From positions 1-64,000 of the forward strand of contig NZ_LARW01000057.1 in assembly GCF_000971055.1 (NCBI RefSeq): 64,000 bases of DNA, given 5' to 3'. Positions 17,837-27,293 of the stretch are shown piece by piece (the stretch's first letter is position 1; every line of letters starts with the position of its first letter). A program made the position numbers and the translations under genes. This DNA comes from Sphingomonas sp. SRS2. Lineage in GTDB: Bacteria; Pseudomonadota; Alphaproteobacteria; Sphingomonadales; Sphingomonadaceae. The notes under the pieces were generated by a model. It made no database searches, was not told where the DNA came from, and worked only from the letters and a program-made list of their open reading frames with translations.

Positions 17837-18837
17837 TTGGCGGCTTCGGTCAGGGGGCCCGCGGTGGGCGTGGACGATGCCGACAACTTGCCGCGCAGCG
17901 AGCGGATCGGCCGTTCGACGAATATATAGGACAACGACGCAATGCCCAGCGTGATAAGCGAGCAGGTCACCATCAGCACCGGTCCGCGCTGCTCCAGACC
18001 GAGCTCCGCAACGGTCCCGTAAACGAAGTTATGATAGAGATAGATGCCGTAGCTGATCCGGCCTGTTTTGACGAGGAGCGGCGACTGCAATGGCAGCCGC
18101 CCATCCCATCCCAGCTGCACGAGCGCCGCCATAGTGAGCAACGGGCCGAACTCAACCAGTTCGTTGTAAAGGAAGCTGTCGGGAAACAGATCGAACGGCG
18201 CGAGCAGCAGCAAGGGAAGCGCGACTAGACCTGGCATACTCATCCGGACGCCGGTTACGGCCATGAACGCCCCCAGCCCCAGCGCGTCGAACGATGCGAA
18301 AGGCAACGCCAGGGCCGCCACCTCTCCTCCGCCCCGAAGGTGACAGAAGATCCGGAACGCCGGGCCGACCGCGATAACTGCGATCAGCGCATGCGGTAGC
18401 CATCGTCGGGATACGAACAGGATGAGCAAAGGCCAGACGAGATAGAATTGCTCCTCGACATTCAGACTCCACAGATGATCCGCCGGCCATGCCAGCTCCC
18501 AGCTGTCGCGCACCGCGAACAACAGGTTGCTCAGCTGCAGCACATGCCACTTCCAGGTGTCGCGCATACCGTAGAGATCGAGCAGGAATGCCAGGCCCAG
18601 AGCGATATACAGCGCTGGGGCCAGCCGCATGACCCGGCCTGTATAAAAATCACGTAGCGAAATGCCGCGCAACAAAATGGTAGTGATGAGAAAGCCGCTG
18701 AGTACGAAGAACAATCGTACCCCGACATGGCCCAGCTTCAATTCGTCCAGCCAGAAGTGACTGAGCAGGACGAGGCCTACTGCCACGGTCCTGAGCGCGT
18801 CGAGCTGCGGACGATATACCAGCGGCGCGTTGTTCAC
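17833..18837 (-). CDS. Acyltransferase family 3 membrane protein (OafA/YrhL-like)
   Basis: A 334-residue protein with about ten membrane helices. The family signature YRPQLDALRTVAVGLVLLSH at the N-terminus includes the conserved Arg and catalytic His, and NVEEQFYLVWPLLIL is the second family motif. These enzymes O-acetylate or succinylate surface sugars in the inner membrane. Four-base ATGA overlaps on both sides couple it to the flanking glycosyltransferases, so it probably decorates the glycan they build. The C-terminal SGNH domain found in some homologues is absent. Confidence 0.85.
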   Translation of the reverse strand: MNNAPLVYRPQLDALRTVAVGLVLLSHFWLDELKLGHVGVRLFFVLSGFLITTILLRGISLRDFYTGRVMRLAPALYIALGLAFLLDLYGMRDTWKWHVLQLSNLLFAVRDSWELAWPADHLWSLNVEEQFYLVWPLLILFVSRRWLPHALIAVIAVGPAFRIFCHLRGGGEVAALALPFASFDALGLGAFMAVTGVRMSMPGLVALPLLLLAPFDLFPDSFLYNELVEFGPLLTMAALVQLGWDGRLPLQSPLLVKTGRISYGIYLYHNFVYGTVAELGLEQRGPVLMVTCSLITLGIASLSYIFVERPIRSLRGKLSASSTPTAGPLTEAAK

Positions 18838-19841
18838 TCGGACGGCACCGAAGGAAGAGGCTCACCGCGAAGCAGCGAGGTGCGAGGGATCGTGCTGTCT
18901 TGCGTTCGGCGCATAGCCGTGCGCCAATAGGCCACCGCGCCGACGACGTTCGCCTTGAACAGGCGCCACTCGCTGATGCCATAGGGGATGACGTACCGGG
19001 CGCCCCTGAACTGCTGGCGACCAGCCGCACGCAATGTCCAATAAGGGAATTTGAGGAGCCAGGGAGCGCGGCGCCAATGCTTTGCGAAGATGGCGCCATT
19101 TCCGAAGGAATAACCAAGAATAACCGGTTCTATCTGGCTGGCCGAACGACGGCCGTGAAAATGCTGGATGGCCATATTGGGTACATATTGAACGGGGAAG
19201 CCGGCGAAGAAACCGCGCAACAGGAAGTCGGTGTCTTCAGCGGATTTCAGGTCCGCTCCCGCTCCGAACCTCTGATCGAAGCCCCCCACCATATCCAACA
19301 CCCTGCGGCTGGTAACGAAGTTGCAGCCATGCAGGAATCCGCCGGGAAAGTCGCCAGCGCTATAGCGTTCGACATGGTCCGACGTCTTGATCGTGAAAGG
19401 CAGGTCGCGCGTATCACCGAGTTCGACGCGGCCGCCCCGAAGAATGTCGAACGGCGCTTTCGACCAATGGGTCGCCAGATCGGCGACATAATCCGGCTTC
19501 ACGATGCAATCGTCGTCGGTGAACGCGATAAGCCGGCCACGGGCCGCCGCTATTCCGCTGTTGCGTGCCGCTGCCAACCCCGGTGTCCGCTCGTACAACA
19601 TTTGCGTGGGCACGTCCGCGACGCTCATGAACTCGCCGACCGCGCGCGCCGTGTCATCGGTCGATCCATTGTCGACCACCACGATTTCGGTAGCCATTTG
19701 CGGCGATCTCAAGGCTGCCGTCACGATCGACCCCAGGCATCGCAGCAGCGGCTCGCGGCGATCTTTGGTGCATATCACGAAGGTCAGGTCGATCAGGGCG
19801 GGCCGGGGTTCGCGCTCGGCGGCATCCATCTTGCCGCTCAT
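18834..19841 (-). CDS. Family 2 glycosyltransferase
   Basis: A 335-residue GT-A transferase. Evidence is LTFVICTKDRREPLLRCL at the start, VVDNGSTDDTARA, the donor-site TDDDCIVKPDYV (a DDD-type motif), and GGFDQRFGAGADLKSAEDTDFLLRG (acceptor/ED motif). It lacks a clear signal peptide and is probably a cytosolic, membrane-associated enzyme. Overlaps with both neighbours place it in the same translational unit. The sugar added cannot be predicted. Confidence 0.85.
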   Translation of the reverse strand: MSGKMDAAEREPRPALIDLTFVICTKDRREPLLRCLGSIVTAALRSPQMATEIVVVDNGSTDDTARAVGEFMSVADVPTQMLYERTPGLAAARNSGIAAARGRLIAFTDDDCIVKPDYVADLATHWSKAPFDILRGGRVELGDTRDLPFTIKTSDHVERYSAGDFPGGFLHGCNFVTSRRVLDMVGGFDQRFGAGADLKSAEDTDFLLRGFFAGFPVQYVPNMAIQHFHGRRSASQIEPVILGYSFGNGAIFAKHWRRAPWLLKFPYWTLRAAGRQQFRGARYVIPYGISEWRLFKANVVGAVAYWRTAMRRTQDSTIPRTSLLRGEPLPSVPSE

Positions 19842-20986
19842 AACCGCTGGAATCCCGGTATGGCGCGACGGGCGGGCGTCGACCTGAAGTAGCGGCTGAT
19901 CTTATCGAAGGCCTCCAGTAGCTTCAGGCCAACCGCGCCCCCGCCTGATGCGGGACTGTGGAATAGATAGCGTTCGCGCCGACGGATCTGGTTTCGGCGC
20001 CCTGTCGTGTCGACGAACATGCTCAGCAGCCCGGTCTCGCCCGACTCCCAGATGATCGTGTACAGGAAGAAGAAGAGGTTATCCGCACCCTCTTTGTGCG
20101 CCATCTTCAGGGAAGGTTCGGCGAGCTCGGTAATCCGGTCGAGGGCGGCTATCAGCCGGGATGCGCGCGTCACGCTCTCGTGGTCGACGCGCTCCAATAT
20201 CTCTGCATTGCGCTCGTCCCAGCGATAGCCATGAGCTTCGGCCAGGTTTTCGGCAACGATCCGAAGATGAGTATACCGCATCTCCGTCTTGCGCGTGGCG
20301 CTGACGCTTTCGACATGGACGCGATAGGCGAGAAGCGGCCGATCGGTGATCATCGTGCGGTGCTGGCGCGCGATTCGCCGGAACAGGTCGAAATCTTCGG
20401 CGTGAGGATAGTTGTCGTCATAACGCAGTTCGGCCTCGCCTATGACGCTGCGGCGGAACATCACCGTTGGGTGTAGCAACATGGTGAAATAGCGGGCCAT
20501 GACGGCGAGGTCATCGGCGGTCGAACAGCGCAGACCATCGACGCGGTGCACCCGATCGCGTCCATATATGACGTCGTAACGGCATCCGCTCAAAGCAAGC
20601 TGGGGATCAGCCAGAAAGGCGCGCACCTGCTCGCCGATCCGATCGGGATAGGCGATGTCGTCCGAATCCATGCGCGCTATGAGATCGCCCCGGCATAGCG
20701 GCAGGGCTTCGTTCAGGGTTGCGACGAGCCCGCGATTGGGCCGGCTGATCACCCTCAGCCGCGTGTCCCGGGCCGCAAGATCGGCGAGGATCGCGGCCGA
20801 TGCGTCTGTCGATCCGTCATCGATGGCGACGATTTCGATGTGCTGATAATTCTGGCGGAGCAGGCTGCCCACACAGCTGGGCAGCCATTTTTCCGCATTG
20901 AAGACAGGCAGGATGATCGACACCAGGGGCGCCCCGTCGAACGACGGCGGCGCGTCGGATGCGCTGGCGGCCGGGAACCGGGTCAT
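19838..20986 (-). CDS. Family 2 glycosyltransferase
   Basis: A 382-residue GT2 enzyme. The sequence runs from LVSIILPVFNAEKWLPSCV through IVAIDDGSTDASAAIL to GDLIARMDSDDIAYPDRI, where the DSDD metal site lies, and ends the catalytic part with AEDFDLFRRIARQ. The remaining 130 residues are helical and of unknown role. It is encoded immediately downstream of the ABC exporter with a four-base overlap, and it is distinct in sequence from the following GT2, so the glycan likely has at least three transferase-dependent linkages. Confidence 0.85.
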   Translation of the reverse strand: MTRFPAASASDAPPSFDGAPLVSIILPVFNAEKWLPSCVGSLLRQNYQHIEIVAIDDGSTDASAAILADLAARDTRLRVISRPNRGLVATLNEALPLCRGDLIARMDSDDIAYPDRIGEQVRAFLADPQLALSGCRYDVIYGRDRVHRVDGLRCSTADDLAVMARYFTMLLHPTVMFRRSVIGEAELRYDDNYPHAEDFDLFRRIARQHRTMITDRPLLAYRVHVESVSATRKTEMRYTHLRIVAENLAEAHGYRWDERNAEILERVDHESVTRASRLIAALDRITELAEPSLKMAHKEGADNLFFFLYTIIWESGETGLLSMFVDTTGRRNQIRRRERYLFHSPASGGGAVGLKLLEAFDKISRYFRSTPARRAIPGFQRL

Positions 20987-22818
20987 GCTTCGGCAGCCCG
21001 ATGCGGCTCGTCCGGGTAGAAAATATCCATCGAGCCCAGCACGCTGCCGTCATGCGACCCCATCTCGGCGACACGTCCATGATCAAGGACGATGATATCG
21101 TCGCAGAACTGGATCGTGGCACGCTGGTGGCTGATGACGATCGTCGCGCCCTTGCCGGCGCGGGCGCGCAACGTCCGGACGATCGCAGCCTCGGACAGCG
21201 CATCCAATGCGTTGGTAGCCTCGTCGAGGATGAGTATTTCGGGCTCGCGGACCAGCGCGCGGGCAAGTGCGATCCGCTGCCGCTGCCCCGCCGACAGTTC
21301 AGCGCCGCGATAGCCGACAGCTGTGGCATATCCCTGTGGAAGTGCCCGAATAAAGGCGTCGGCATCGGCCATACGCGCGGCCTCGATGACGCGGTCGTCG
21401 CTCGCATCTGGACGGCCATAACGGATGTTCGCTTCGATTGTGTCGTCGATCAGTTCAAGCTCAGGGCTGGCGACCGCCAACCGGGCGCGCCACTCGTCGA
21501 GGTCGATCATGGAGAGCGGTACACCGTCGACGGTGACCAGGCCCGAGGTCGGTTCGACGATCCGGCTTAGAATGGCCGCGATGCTGCTCTTGCCCGAGCC
21601 CGACCGGCCGACGATCGCCGTAGCGCCGCCCGCCCTGATGCGCAGATCGACGTCGTCCAATGCGGCTTTACCTCGCAATCCCGCATATCGCAGCGTGACG
21701 CCGTGGAAACAAATCGCATCCTTCAGCTCCGTGAAGCTGCATCCTGCGCCTGTTGTCGGTTTCTCCGTATGGCTCAACATCCACGAGACTTCCGCTACGG
21801 GACCAGCGCCGGCGCGCAGCGCGATCACCGCGCCCTGAACGGCACGTACTTGAGGTTGTATGCGGTACAGGAGGACGAGAAAGGCAGCGATCACGGCAAA
21901 AGGCACCCCACTGCTCCATGACGCCAGCACGACCACCAGGAACAGGGCGGTCTGCATGAATTCCATCAGCGGCGGCAAAATCGCCTGACGCGCTTCCAGC
22001 ATGAAATTGGACCGGCGCACCCGCTCGGAAATCGCATCAAAGGCCTCGCTCTCGCTGCGCTCACGGGCAAAGATGCGAATCAGCTGATAACTGTGGATCA
22101 GATGGAGCATGCGCGCGGCTAGCGCGCTATTGGAGCTGGAAAGCTCATGGCTCAAGAGGCGGAGCTTCGCCGTGAGAATTGCCTGCACGCCCTGCAGAAC
22201 CGCGAGCCCCACGGCCACGCCCAAAGCCATTTGCCATGAGAGCAGAATGAGGAAGATCGCGATGATCGACGTCGCCGCCACGGCTATTATCAGGGAAATG
22301 CTGGCCTGGATGGCGTCGGCCGCGCTCCACGAGTCGTTCGACAATACATGCAGCAGCCGGCCGGGCCGTTCGCGCTTGAAAAAATCGAAGTCCAGTCGCG
22401 TCAGCCGGTTGGCGATGACACTGCGGATGCTGAAGCTCGTGCGGCTGTATATCCAGCCCGTCAAAAGACTGTTCAGGTAAATGACGAGGTTCTTGGCGGC
22501 GATGAGCGCCAGCATTCCCGCCACCAGATAGACACTACGATGTTCCGAGGGAAACCAGCCGCTGAGCTGCTGAAACATGCTCGCACCGCCGTCTCGACCA
22601 CCAACGGCCCCTTCTCCCAGCATCGCGCCGAGCAAAGGAATGACAAGACCGATGCCTAGCCCCTCTAAGGCGGCGGCAACGATACCAAGAATGACCAGCA
22701 CCGGGAGCAATGGAGCAAATGGCAGAAAGAGCTGATTGAGCTGTTTCGATGGTATCAGCGGCAACCGGAAATATGTACGCGCCGCCGCCTGCGACATACT
22801 CTTCACCAGATCGGCCAT
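20983..22818 (-). CDS. ABC exporter, fused membrane and ATP-binding domains
   Basis: A 611-residue half-transporter. About six helices lie in residues 35-330. The nucleotide-binding domain follows: Walker A GRSGSGKS (404-411), signature LSAGQ (508-512), Walker B ILILDE (527-532) and the switch histidine in IVISHQRA. MsbA/PglK-like flippases of this form move lipid-linked oligosaccharides across the inner membrane. Its place at the head of a glycosyltransferase operon supports that role. It starts two bases after the stop of a small upstream gene. Peptide or protein export is the less likely alternative, as no peptidase domain or substrate gene is present. Confidence 0.87.
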   Translation of the reverse strand: MADLVKSMSQAAARTYFRLPLIPSKQLNQLFLPFAPLLPVLVILGIVAAALEGLGIGLVIPLLGAMLGEGAVGGRDGGASMFQQLSGWFPSEHRSVYLVAGMLALIAAKNLVIYLNSLLTGWIYSRTSFSIRSVIANRLTRLDFDFFKRERPGRLLHVLSNDSWSAADAIQASISLIIAVAATSIIAIFLILLSWQMALGVAVGLAVLQGVQAILTAKLRLLSHELSSSNSALAARMLHLIHSYQLIRIFARERSESEAFDAISERVRRSNFMLEARQAILPPLMEFMQTALFLVVVLASWSSGVPFAVIAAFLVLLYRIQPQVRAVQGAVIALRAGAGPVAEVSWMLSHTEKPTTGAGCSFTELKDAICFHGVTLRYAGLRGKAALDDVDLRIRAGGATAIVGRSGSGKSSIAAILSRIVEPTSGLVTVDGVPLSMIDLDEWRARLAVASPELELIDDTIEANIRYGRPDASDDRVIEAARMADADAFIRALPQGYATAVGYRGAELSAGQRQRIALARALVREPEILILDEATNALDALSEAAIVRTLRARAGKGATIVISHQRATIQFCDDIIVLDHGRVAEMGSHDGSVLGSMDIFYPDEPHRAAEA

Positions 22819-22820
22819 CC

Positions 22821-23078
22821 TTAACGCTCAGCCGGCTGCTTATGGGCGTTGGGGCGCATCGGCTTTGTGATCACAAGCGCCATCCGAGGACCATTCTCCT
22901 GGGCAGGCCTTCCTACGATCTCAGAATCTTCGGCCACTACCATGCCAGCAGCACGGCCATGCATCGCTGCCAGTTCCGCATGGAGCGCACTGATTTTGGG
23001 AGATGCGGCGCTCTTCATCATTGCCAAGCAATGATGGCGCCGGGCGATATGATAGGTGCGGTCTCTGATGTTGGCCAT
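22821..23078 (-). CDS. Small conserved-type protein heading the glycan operon
   Basis: An 85-residue protein whose RDRTYHIARRHHCLAMMKS start followed by SALHAELAAMHGRAAGM resembles short alphaproteobacterial proteins of the pattern RDR-Y-H-x-R-x-x-HC-x-A. I know that pattern only as uncharacterised. It has no membrane segment and no recognisable domain. Its stop lies two bases before the ABC exporter start, which implies co-transcription. It may be a regulator or adaptor, but no function can be assigned. Confidence 0.6.
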   Translation of the reverse strand: MANIRDRTYHIARRHHCLAMMKSAASPKISALHAELAAMHGRAAGMVVAEDSEIVGRPAQENGPRMALVITKPMRPNAHKQPAER

Positions 23079-23625
23079 CTAAGCAAACCTAACAATGAAC
23101 CAGAACGCGATTCGCAGATTTCTTACGCGACGAACCGTGCAATTCCTAACTTGAGACGTTTAGACCAACCGACCTACGGAAAAACCCGCAATAGAAATAC
23201 AAACAAACTCCGCTAGTTAATCAGGTCGCTAACTTAAGTTGCGATATTTGCGAAGCTCGTCTTGCCTTAATTTAAGTTCGTCTTGCCTTTACAGGGGCGT
23301 AATGGAAATATTTTTTTCTTCCAACTCTCATATACTTAGCATCTGCAGGCACAGCTTAGGGACGACAGCCTTTTGGTGCCTATCGTTCGACCCCACGAAT
23401 GGCCGCTTTCGGGTTTAATCGAGCCGCCCTGAACGGCGGCAATAGGGCGCCAAGCGGACGACTCGTGGCTAAGTGCTGATTTACCATGATTCGCGACGAC
23501 AGATTCTGGGCCGTTTGCGGAATGGCGGGGTCCGGGCGGCGACAGGCGAATAACTGTCTTTCCAGTCCGCCACTCAGCGACGGCAGCTACGAGAGCGGCG
23601 GAGGAGAAAATTTCTTACAAATCTT
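23079..23625. promoter_or_regulatory. Long intergenic region with 21-bp-spaced direct repeats
   Basis: No gene is seen in these roughly 550 bases. A 16-bp repeat AAGYTCGTCTTGCCTT occurs at 23253-23268 and 23274-23289, 21 bases apart (two helical turns), with one mismatch. A perfect palindrome AACTTAAGTT is at 23231-23240. The region is locally AT-rich and lies upstream of the minus-strand glycan operon (start 23078), so it is a candidate regulator-binding control region. Confidence 0.5.
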
Positions 23626-23633
23626 GTTTTAAA

Positions 23634-23651
23634 GCGCCTTTTGAAAGGCGC
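23634..23651 (-). terminator. Intrinsic terminator after trmB
   Basis: GCGCCTTT (23634-23641) pairs with AAAGGCGC (23644-23651), a perfect 8-bp GC-led stem. Read on the minus strand it follows the trmB stop by only a few bases and is followed by TTTAAAAC, a short T-run. Confidence 0.6.
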
Positions 23652-23658
23652 ACTAGCT

Positions 23659-24339
23659 CTAGCGCCGCCGGTAACGAAAGTACCAGACCTCATGCCCCTT
23701 GCTGCGCGCTTTAGCCTCGTAGCGGGTCTCGGGCCAGTCGTCGGGGCGGACGAGGAAGTCGGTTGGGGTTTCGCCGAGCCATTCGAAATCGGGGGACTGG
23801 CCCATCACCATCATCGCCCAGCGGACATAGACCGGATGGTCGGTGCCGAAGCGAAACTCGCCGCCGGGTTTCAGCTTTCGCGCTATCAGGCCGATCGGGC
23901 CCGCGTTCATGAAGCGGCGCTTGGCGTGACGCGCTTTGGGCCACGGATCGGGATGGAGCAGCCAGGCGCGCTCCAGCGACGCGTCGGGCAGCCGTTCGAG
24001 CACGTCGATTGCATCGCCCATATGCAGGCGAATATTGTCGATATCCTCCTCGTCGATCTTCATCAGCGCGCCGACCACCCCGTCGAGGAAGGGTTCGCAG
24101 CCGATGAAGCCATGGTCCGGCCGGTTCATCGCCTGCCACGCCATATGCTCGCCCTTGCCGAAGCCGACCTCGAGTTCGAGCGGACGATTGTCGCCGAACA
24201 GGGCGCGCGCATCGATGGGTCCGCTGTCTGGCACGGACAATGCCGGGAGCAGCTGTTCGACCAGCTCGGCCTGGCCGAGGCGGAGCTTATGTCCTGTGCG
24301 GCGGCCGTAAAGCCGGCGGATCGTCAGTGGGTCATTCAT
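23659..24339 (-). CDS. trmB: tRNA (guanine-N7-)-methyltransferase
   Basis: A 226-residue SAM-dependent enzyme that forms m7G46 in tRNA. Evidence is LELEVGFGKGEHMAWQA (SAM motif I), IDNIRLHMGDAIDVL, the family-diagnostic LLHPDPWPKARHAKRRF and GEFRFGTDHPVY. The length is normal for TrmB. The start overlaps the end of the preceding methyltransferase gene by eight bases, so both are co-translated. It belongs to a common alphaproteobacterial lnt-metK-trmB neighbourhood, here interrupted by katE and the methyltransferase. Confidence 0.93.
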   Translation of the reverse strand: MNDPLTIRRLYGRRTGHKLRLGQAELVEQLLPALSVPDSGPIDARALFGDNRPLELEVGFGKGEHMAWQAMNRPDHGFIGCEPFLDGVVGALMKIDEEDIDNIRLHMGDAIDVLERLPDASLERAWLLHPDPWPKARHAKRRFMNAGPIGLIARKLKPGGEFRFGTDHPVYVRWAMMVMGQSPDFEWLGETPTDFLVRPDDWPETRYEAKARSKGHEVWYFRYRRR

Positions 24340-24907
24340 CGCGACGGCTTATCTCATAGACGGCGGCGGGAGGAAGATTGCGCAGCGTGCTCGACAGCCG
24401 CCGCGCCTTCAGCCCGAGCCGTTCGAGCACGGGGCGGCGGATCGGGCTGATCGGGCTGTAGGTGAACTGGAAGAAGCGGCCGCCGGGACGCATCAGCTCG
24501 AAGCAGCCGCGCATGATCATCATCTGCTGGCGCGCGTTCATGTTGAGGATCGGCAGGCCAGAGATCGTCGCCCCGGCCAGCGCGTCGTCGAGCAGCCCGC
24601 GATGCTTGCGTACCCGCGCAGCATCGCCGCGCAGCACCGTCGCCTGCGGAAAGCGCGCAGCGAGCAGCCGCGCGAAATCGACTTCATATTCTATCAGGAT
24701 CAGATCGGACTGCTTCAGGCCGCGCGCGATCAGCGCCTTGGTGAATACGCCGGTGCCGGGGCCAAGCTCGATCACCGGTGCCATCTCCGGGCTTATTTCC
24801 GCGGTTATCAGTTTGGCGAGCGCAAGGCTCGATGGCGCGACCGCGGCGATGCCCAGCGGATCCCGGGCCCAAGCGCGCAGGAAAGCTGCCAGATCAGACA
24901 TGGGCAT
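24332..24907 (-). CDS. Class I SAM methyltransferase, phospholipid N-methyltransferase (PmtA)-like
   Basis: A 191-residue methyltransferase. The order FLRAWARDPLGIAAVAPSS followed by VIELGPGTGVFTKALIARG (SAM motif I) and ISGLPILNM is characteristic of the PmtA/rRNA-dimethylase-like group that methylates phosphatidylethanolamine to phosphatidylcholine. The final FFQFTYSPISPI also fits. It overlaps trmB by eight bases. Actual lipid activity is inferred; the group includes uncharacterised members. Confidence 0.75.
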   Translation of the reverse strand: MPMSDLAAFLRAWARDPLGIAAVAPSSLALAKLITAEISPEMAPVIELGPGTGVFTKALIARGLKQSDLILIEYEVDFARLLAARFPQATVLRGDAARVRKHRGLLDDALAGATISGLPILNMNARQQMMIMRGCFELMRPGGRFFQFTYSPISPIRRPVLERLGLKARRLSSTLRNLPPAAVYEISRRDE

Positions 24908-25072
24908 GTGCCGGGGCAGTCATGGGCGTGCCTTAGAGACTGAACGCCCGGCTTGAAAGAACTTTGCCGCATCGCGATCGACATCCGGTTAAATCGCTCG
25001 CTTGATCGAAACAATCCGGACCCTTGTCCCGCTCCCGGCGGTTTGACCCGCGATATAGCGACAGGAGCGGAT

Positions 25073-27172
25073 ATGGCGACCAAGGGTTTCAAGAGCGAGC
25101 AGGGCAATGGCGGCGAGACGCATCAGCAGATTCCGGCCAAGGGCCCTCATGACGGGCTCGATCATCTGACCACCAATCAGGGCGTCAAGGTTTCCGACAA
25201 TCAGAACCAGCTCAAGGCGGGCGCGCGCGGCCCGGTGCTGCTGGAAGATTTCGTCCTGCGTGAGAAGATTTTCCACTTCGATCATGAGCGCATTCCGGAA
25301 CGGATCGTCCATGCCCGCGGGTCGGCCGCACATGGCTATTTCGAAGTCTATGAAAGCCTCGCCGATATAACGAAGGCCGATCTGTTTCAGCGGCCCGGGG
25401 AGAAGACGCCGGTATTCACGCGCTTTTCGACCGTGGCGGGCGGCGCCGGATCGGTCGACACGCCACGCGACGTGCGCGGTTTCGCCGTCAAATTCTATAC
25501 CCAACAGGGCAATTGGGATCTGGTTGGCAACAACATCCCGGTCTTCTTCATTCAGGATGCGATGAAGTTCCCCGATCTCGTCCATTCGGTGAAGATGGAG
25601 GCCGATCGCGGCTATCCGCAGGCGGCGTCGGCACACGACACCTTCTGGGATTTCATCAGCCTGATGCCCGAATCGACCCATATGATCATGTGGGCGATGT
25701 CTGACCGCACCATCCCCCGCACCCTGCGAACGATGCAAGGCTTCGGCGTTCATACTTTCCGCATGGTCAATGCCCAGGGCAAGTCGACCTTCGTCAAGTT
25801 CCACTGGAAACCCAAGCAGGGCAATGCTTCGACCGTGTGGGACGAGGCGGTCAAGATCGCCGGCGCGGACCCCGATTTCCAGCGGCGCGACCTGTTCGAG
25901 GCGATCGACCGCGGCGATTATCCCGAATGGGAACTGGGCATCCAGGCGTTCGACGAAGCGTTCGCCGACAGCCTGCCCTATGACGTGCTCGACCCCACCA
26001 AGATCATTCCCGAGGAAATCCTTCCCGTCCGTCCGATCGGACGGATGGTGCTCGATCGCTATCCCGACAATTTCTTCGCCGAGACCGAGCAGGTCGCCTA
26101 TTGCCCGGCCAACATCGTGCCGGGCATCGACTTCAGCAACGATCCACTGCTCCAGGGGCGGCTGTTTTCCTATCTCGATACCCAGCTGAAGCGGCTGGGC
26201 TCGACCAATTTCCACCAGATCCCAATCAACGCGCCAAAATGCCCGGTGATGAACTTTCAGCGCGACGGGCATATGCAGATGCTGCAACCCAAGGGCCGCG
26301 CGAATTACGAGCCCAACAGTCTGAGCGAGGCGGGCGAAGTCAGCGGACCGCGCGAATGCCCGGTCGAAGGCTTCACCAGCTTTGCCGGGCGCGCCGCCGA
26401 GGACGAGCAGGGCGACAAGCTGCGCATCCGCCCGGAAAGCTTCGCCGACCATTATAGCCAGGCGCGGATGTTCTTCCGCTCGCTCGATCCGGCCGAGCAG
26501 GCCCATCTCGCCTCCGCGCTGGTGTTCGAGCTGTCCAAGGTCGGCCTCGAACATATTCGCGCACGGATGTTGTCGAACCTCGTCAATGTCGATCCGGAGC
26601 TGGCGGGACGCGTCGCCGCGGGAATCAACATGCCGCTGCCCAAGGCATCGCCCAGCGCGGCAAAGATTCTCGATCTTGATCTGTCCCCGGCGCTGCGGAT
26701 CATCAACGGTCCGCTCGATCTCAAGACACTTGAGGGCCGGTCGGTCGGAATCCTGATCGCGGATGGTTCCGACGCCAGGGTGGTCGATGCGTTGACTAGC
26801 AAGATAGGTGACGCCGGTGGACGACCAATCCTGATTGCGCCGAAAGTCGGCGGCGCGAAGATGTCCGATGGCTCCCTGCTCAAGGCGGATGCCCAGCTCG
26901 CCGGCTTCCCATCGGTACTGGTCGATGCGATCGTGGTCGCGCTGTCGGAAGATGGCTGCAAGGCGCTGCTCAACGAGGCTGCGGCAGTCCAGTTCGTAAT
27001 GGACGCTTTCGGGCATCTGAAGGCGATTGGCGCGAGCGAGGCGGCCAAGCCGCTGCTGGACAAGGCCGGGGTGAAGCCCGACGAGGGCATCACCGGCCTC
27101 GACGACGCCTTCGTCGAAGCCGCGAAGACCCGTTATTGGGATCGCGAGCCGAAAATACGCATGTTGGCGTAG
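25073..27172 (+). CDS. katE: Large-subunit monofunctional catalase (HPII type)
   Basis: A 699-residue catalase. ATG at 25073 follows CAGGAGCGG and gives the family N-terminus. The haem-distal active site is [16 protein letters not shown] (catalytic His), [27 protein letters not shown] follows, and [17 protein letters not shown] holds the distal Asn. The proximal haem Tyr is in [14 protein letters not shown]. After about residue 560 a flavodoxin/DJ-1-like C-terminal domain marks the large-subunit clade. It decomposes hydrogen peroxide in the cytosol. It is the only plus-strand gene inserted in a minus-strand trmB/metK/lnt block, which suggests later insertion. Confidence 0.93.
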   Translation: MATKGFKSEQGNGGETHQQIPAKGPHDGLDHLTTNQGVKVSDNQNQLKAGARGPVLLEDFVLREKIFHFDHERIPERIVHARGSAAHGYFEVYESLADITKADLFQRPGEKTPVFTRFSTVAGGAGSVDTPRDVRGFAVKFYTQQGNWDLVGNNIPVFFIQDAMKFPDLVHSVKMEADRGYPQAASAHDTFWDFISLMPESTHMIMWAMSDRTIPRTLRTMQGFGVHTFRMVNAQGKSTFVKFHWKPKQGNASTVWDEAVKIAGADPDFQRRDLFEAIDRGDYPEWELGIQAFDEAFADSLPYDVLDPTKIIPEEILPVRPIGRMVLDRYPDNFFAETEQVAYCPANIVPGIDFSNDPLLQGRLFSYLDTQLKRLGSTNFHQIPINAPKCPVMNFQRDGHMQMLQPKGRANYEPNSLSEAGEVSGPRECPVEGFTSFAGRAAEDEQGDKLRIRPESFADHYSQARMFFRSLDPAEQAHLASALVFELSKVGLEHIRARMLSNLVNVDPELAGRVAAGINMPLPKASPSAAKILDLDLSPALRIINGPLDLKTLEGRSVGILIADGSDARVVDALTSKIGDAGGRPILIAPKVGGAKMSDGSLLKADAQLAGFPSVLVDAIVVALSEDGCKALLNEAAAVQFVMDAFGHLKAIGASEAAKPLLDKAGVKPDEGITGLDDAFVEAAKTRYWDREPKIRMLA

Positions 27173-27188
27173 ACCGGCGCCGTAAAGG

Positions 27189-27281
27189 CGTCATCCCGGC
27201 AAAGGCTGGAATCCAGGGCTGCGGGAACGGACTGTGTGTCACGAACCCCGCCTGAGGTCACAGCCTTTGCTGGAATGACGG
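27189..27281. repeat. REP-like inverted repeat between katE and metK
   Basis: The arm at 27189-27208 (CGTCATCCCGGCAAAGGCTG) is nearly the reverse complement of 27261-27281, with two differences in about 20 bases, separated by some 50 bases. It lies between converging genes. Dispersed palindromes containing GTCATTCC-type ends and CAAAGGCTGG are frequent in sphingomonad intergenic regions. It may act as a bidirectional terminator or be a non-autonomous transposable palindrome. Confidence 0.6.
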
Positions 27282-27293
27282 CAATAGCGACGT

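Noticed and set aside
24989-27016. 675-codon minus-strand open frame across katE
   Set aside because: The katE reading is a near full-length family match; the opposite frame has no recognisable domain.
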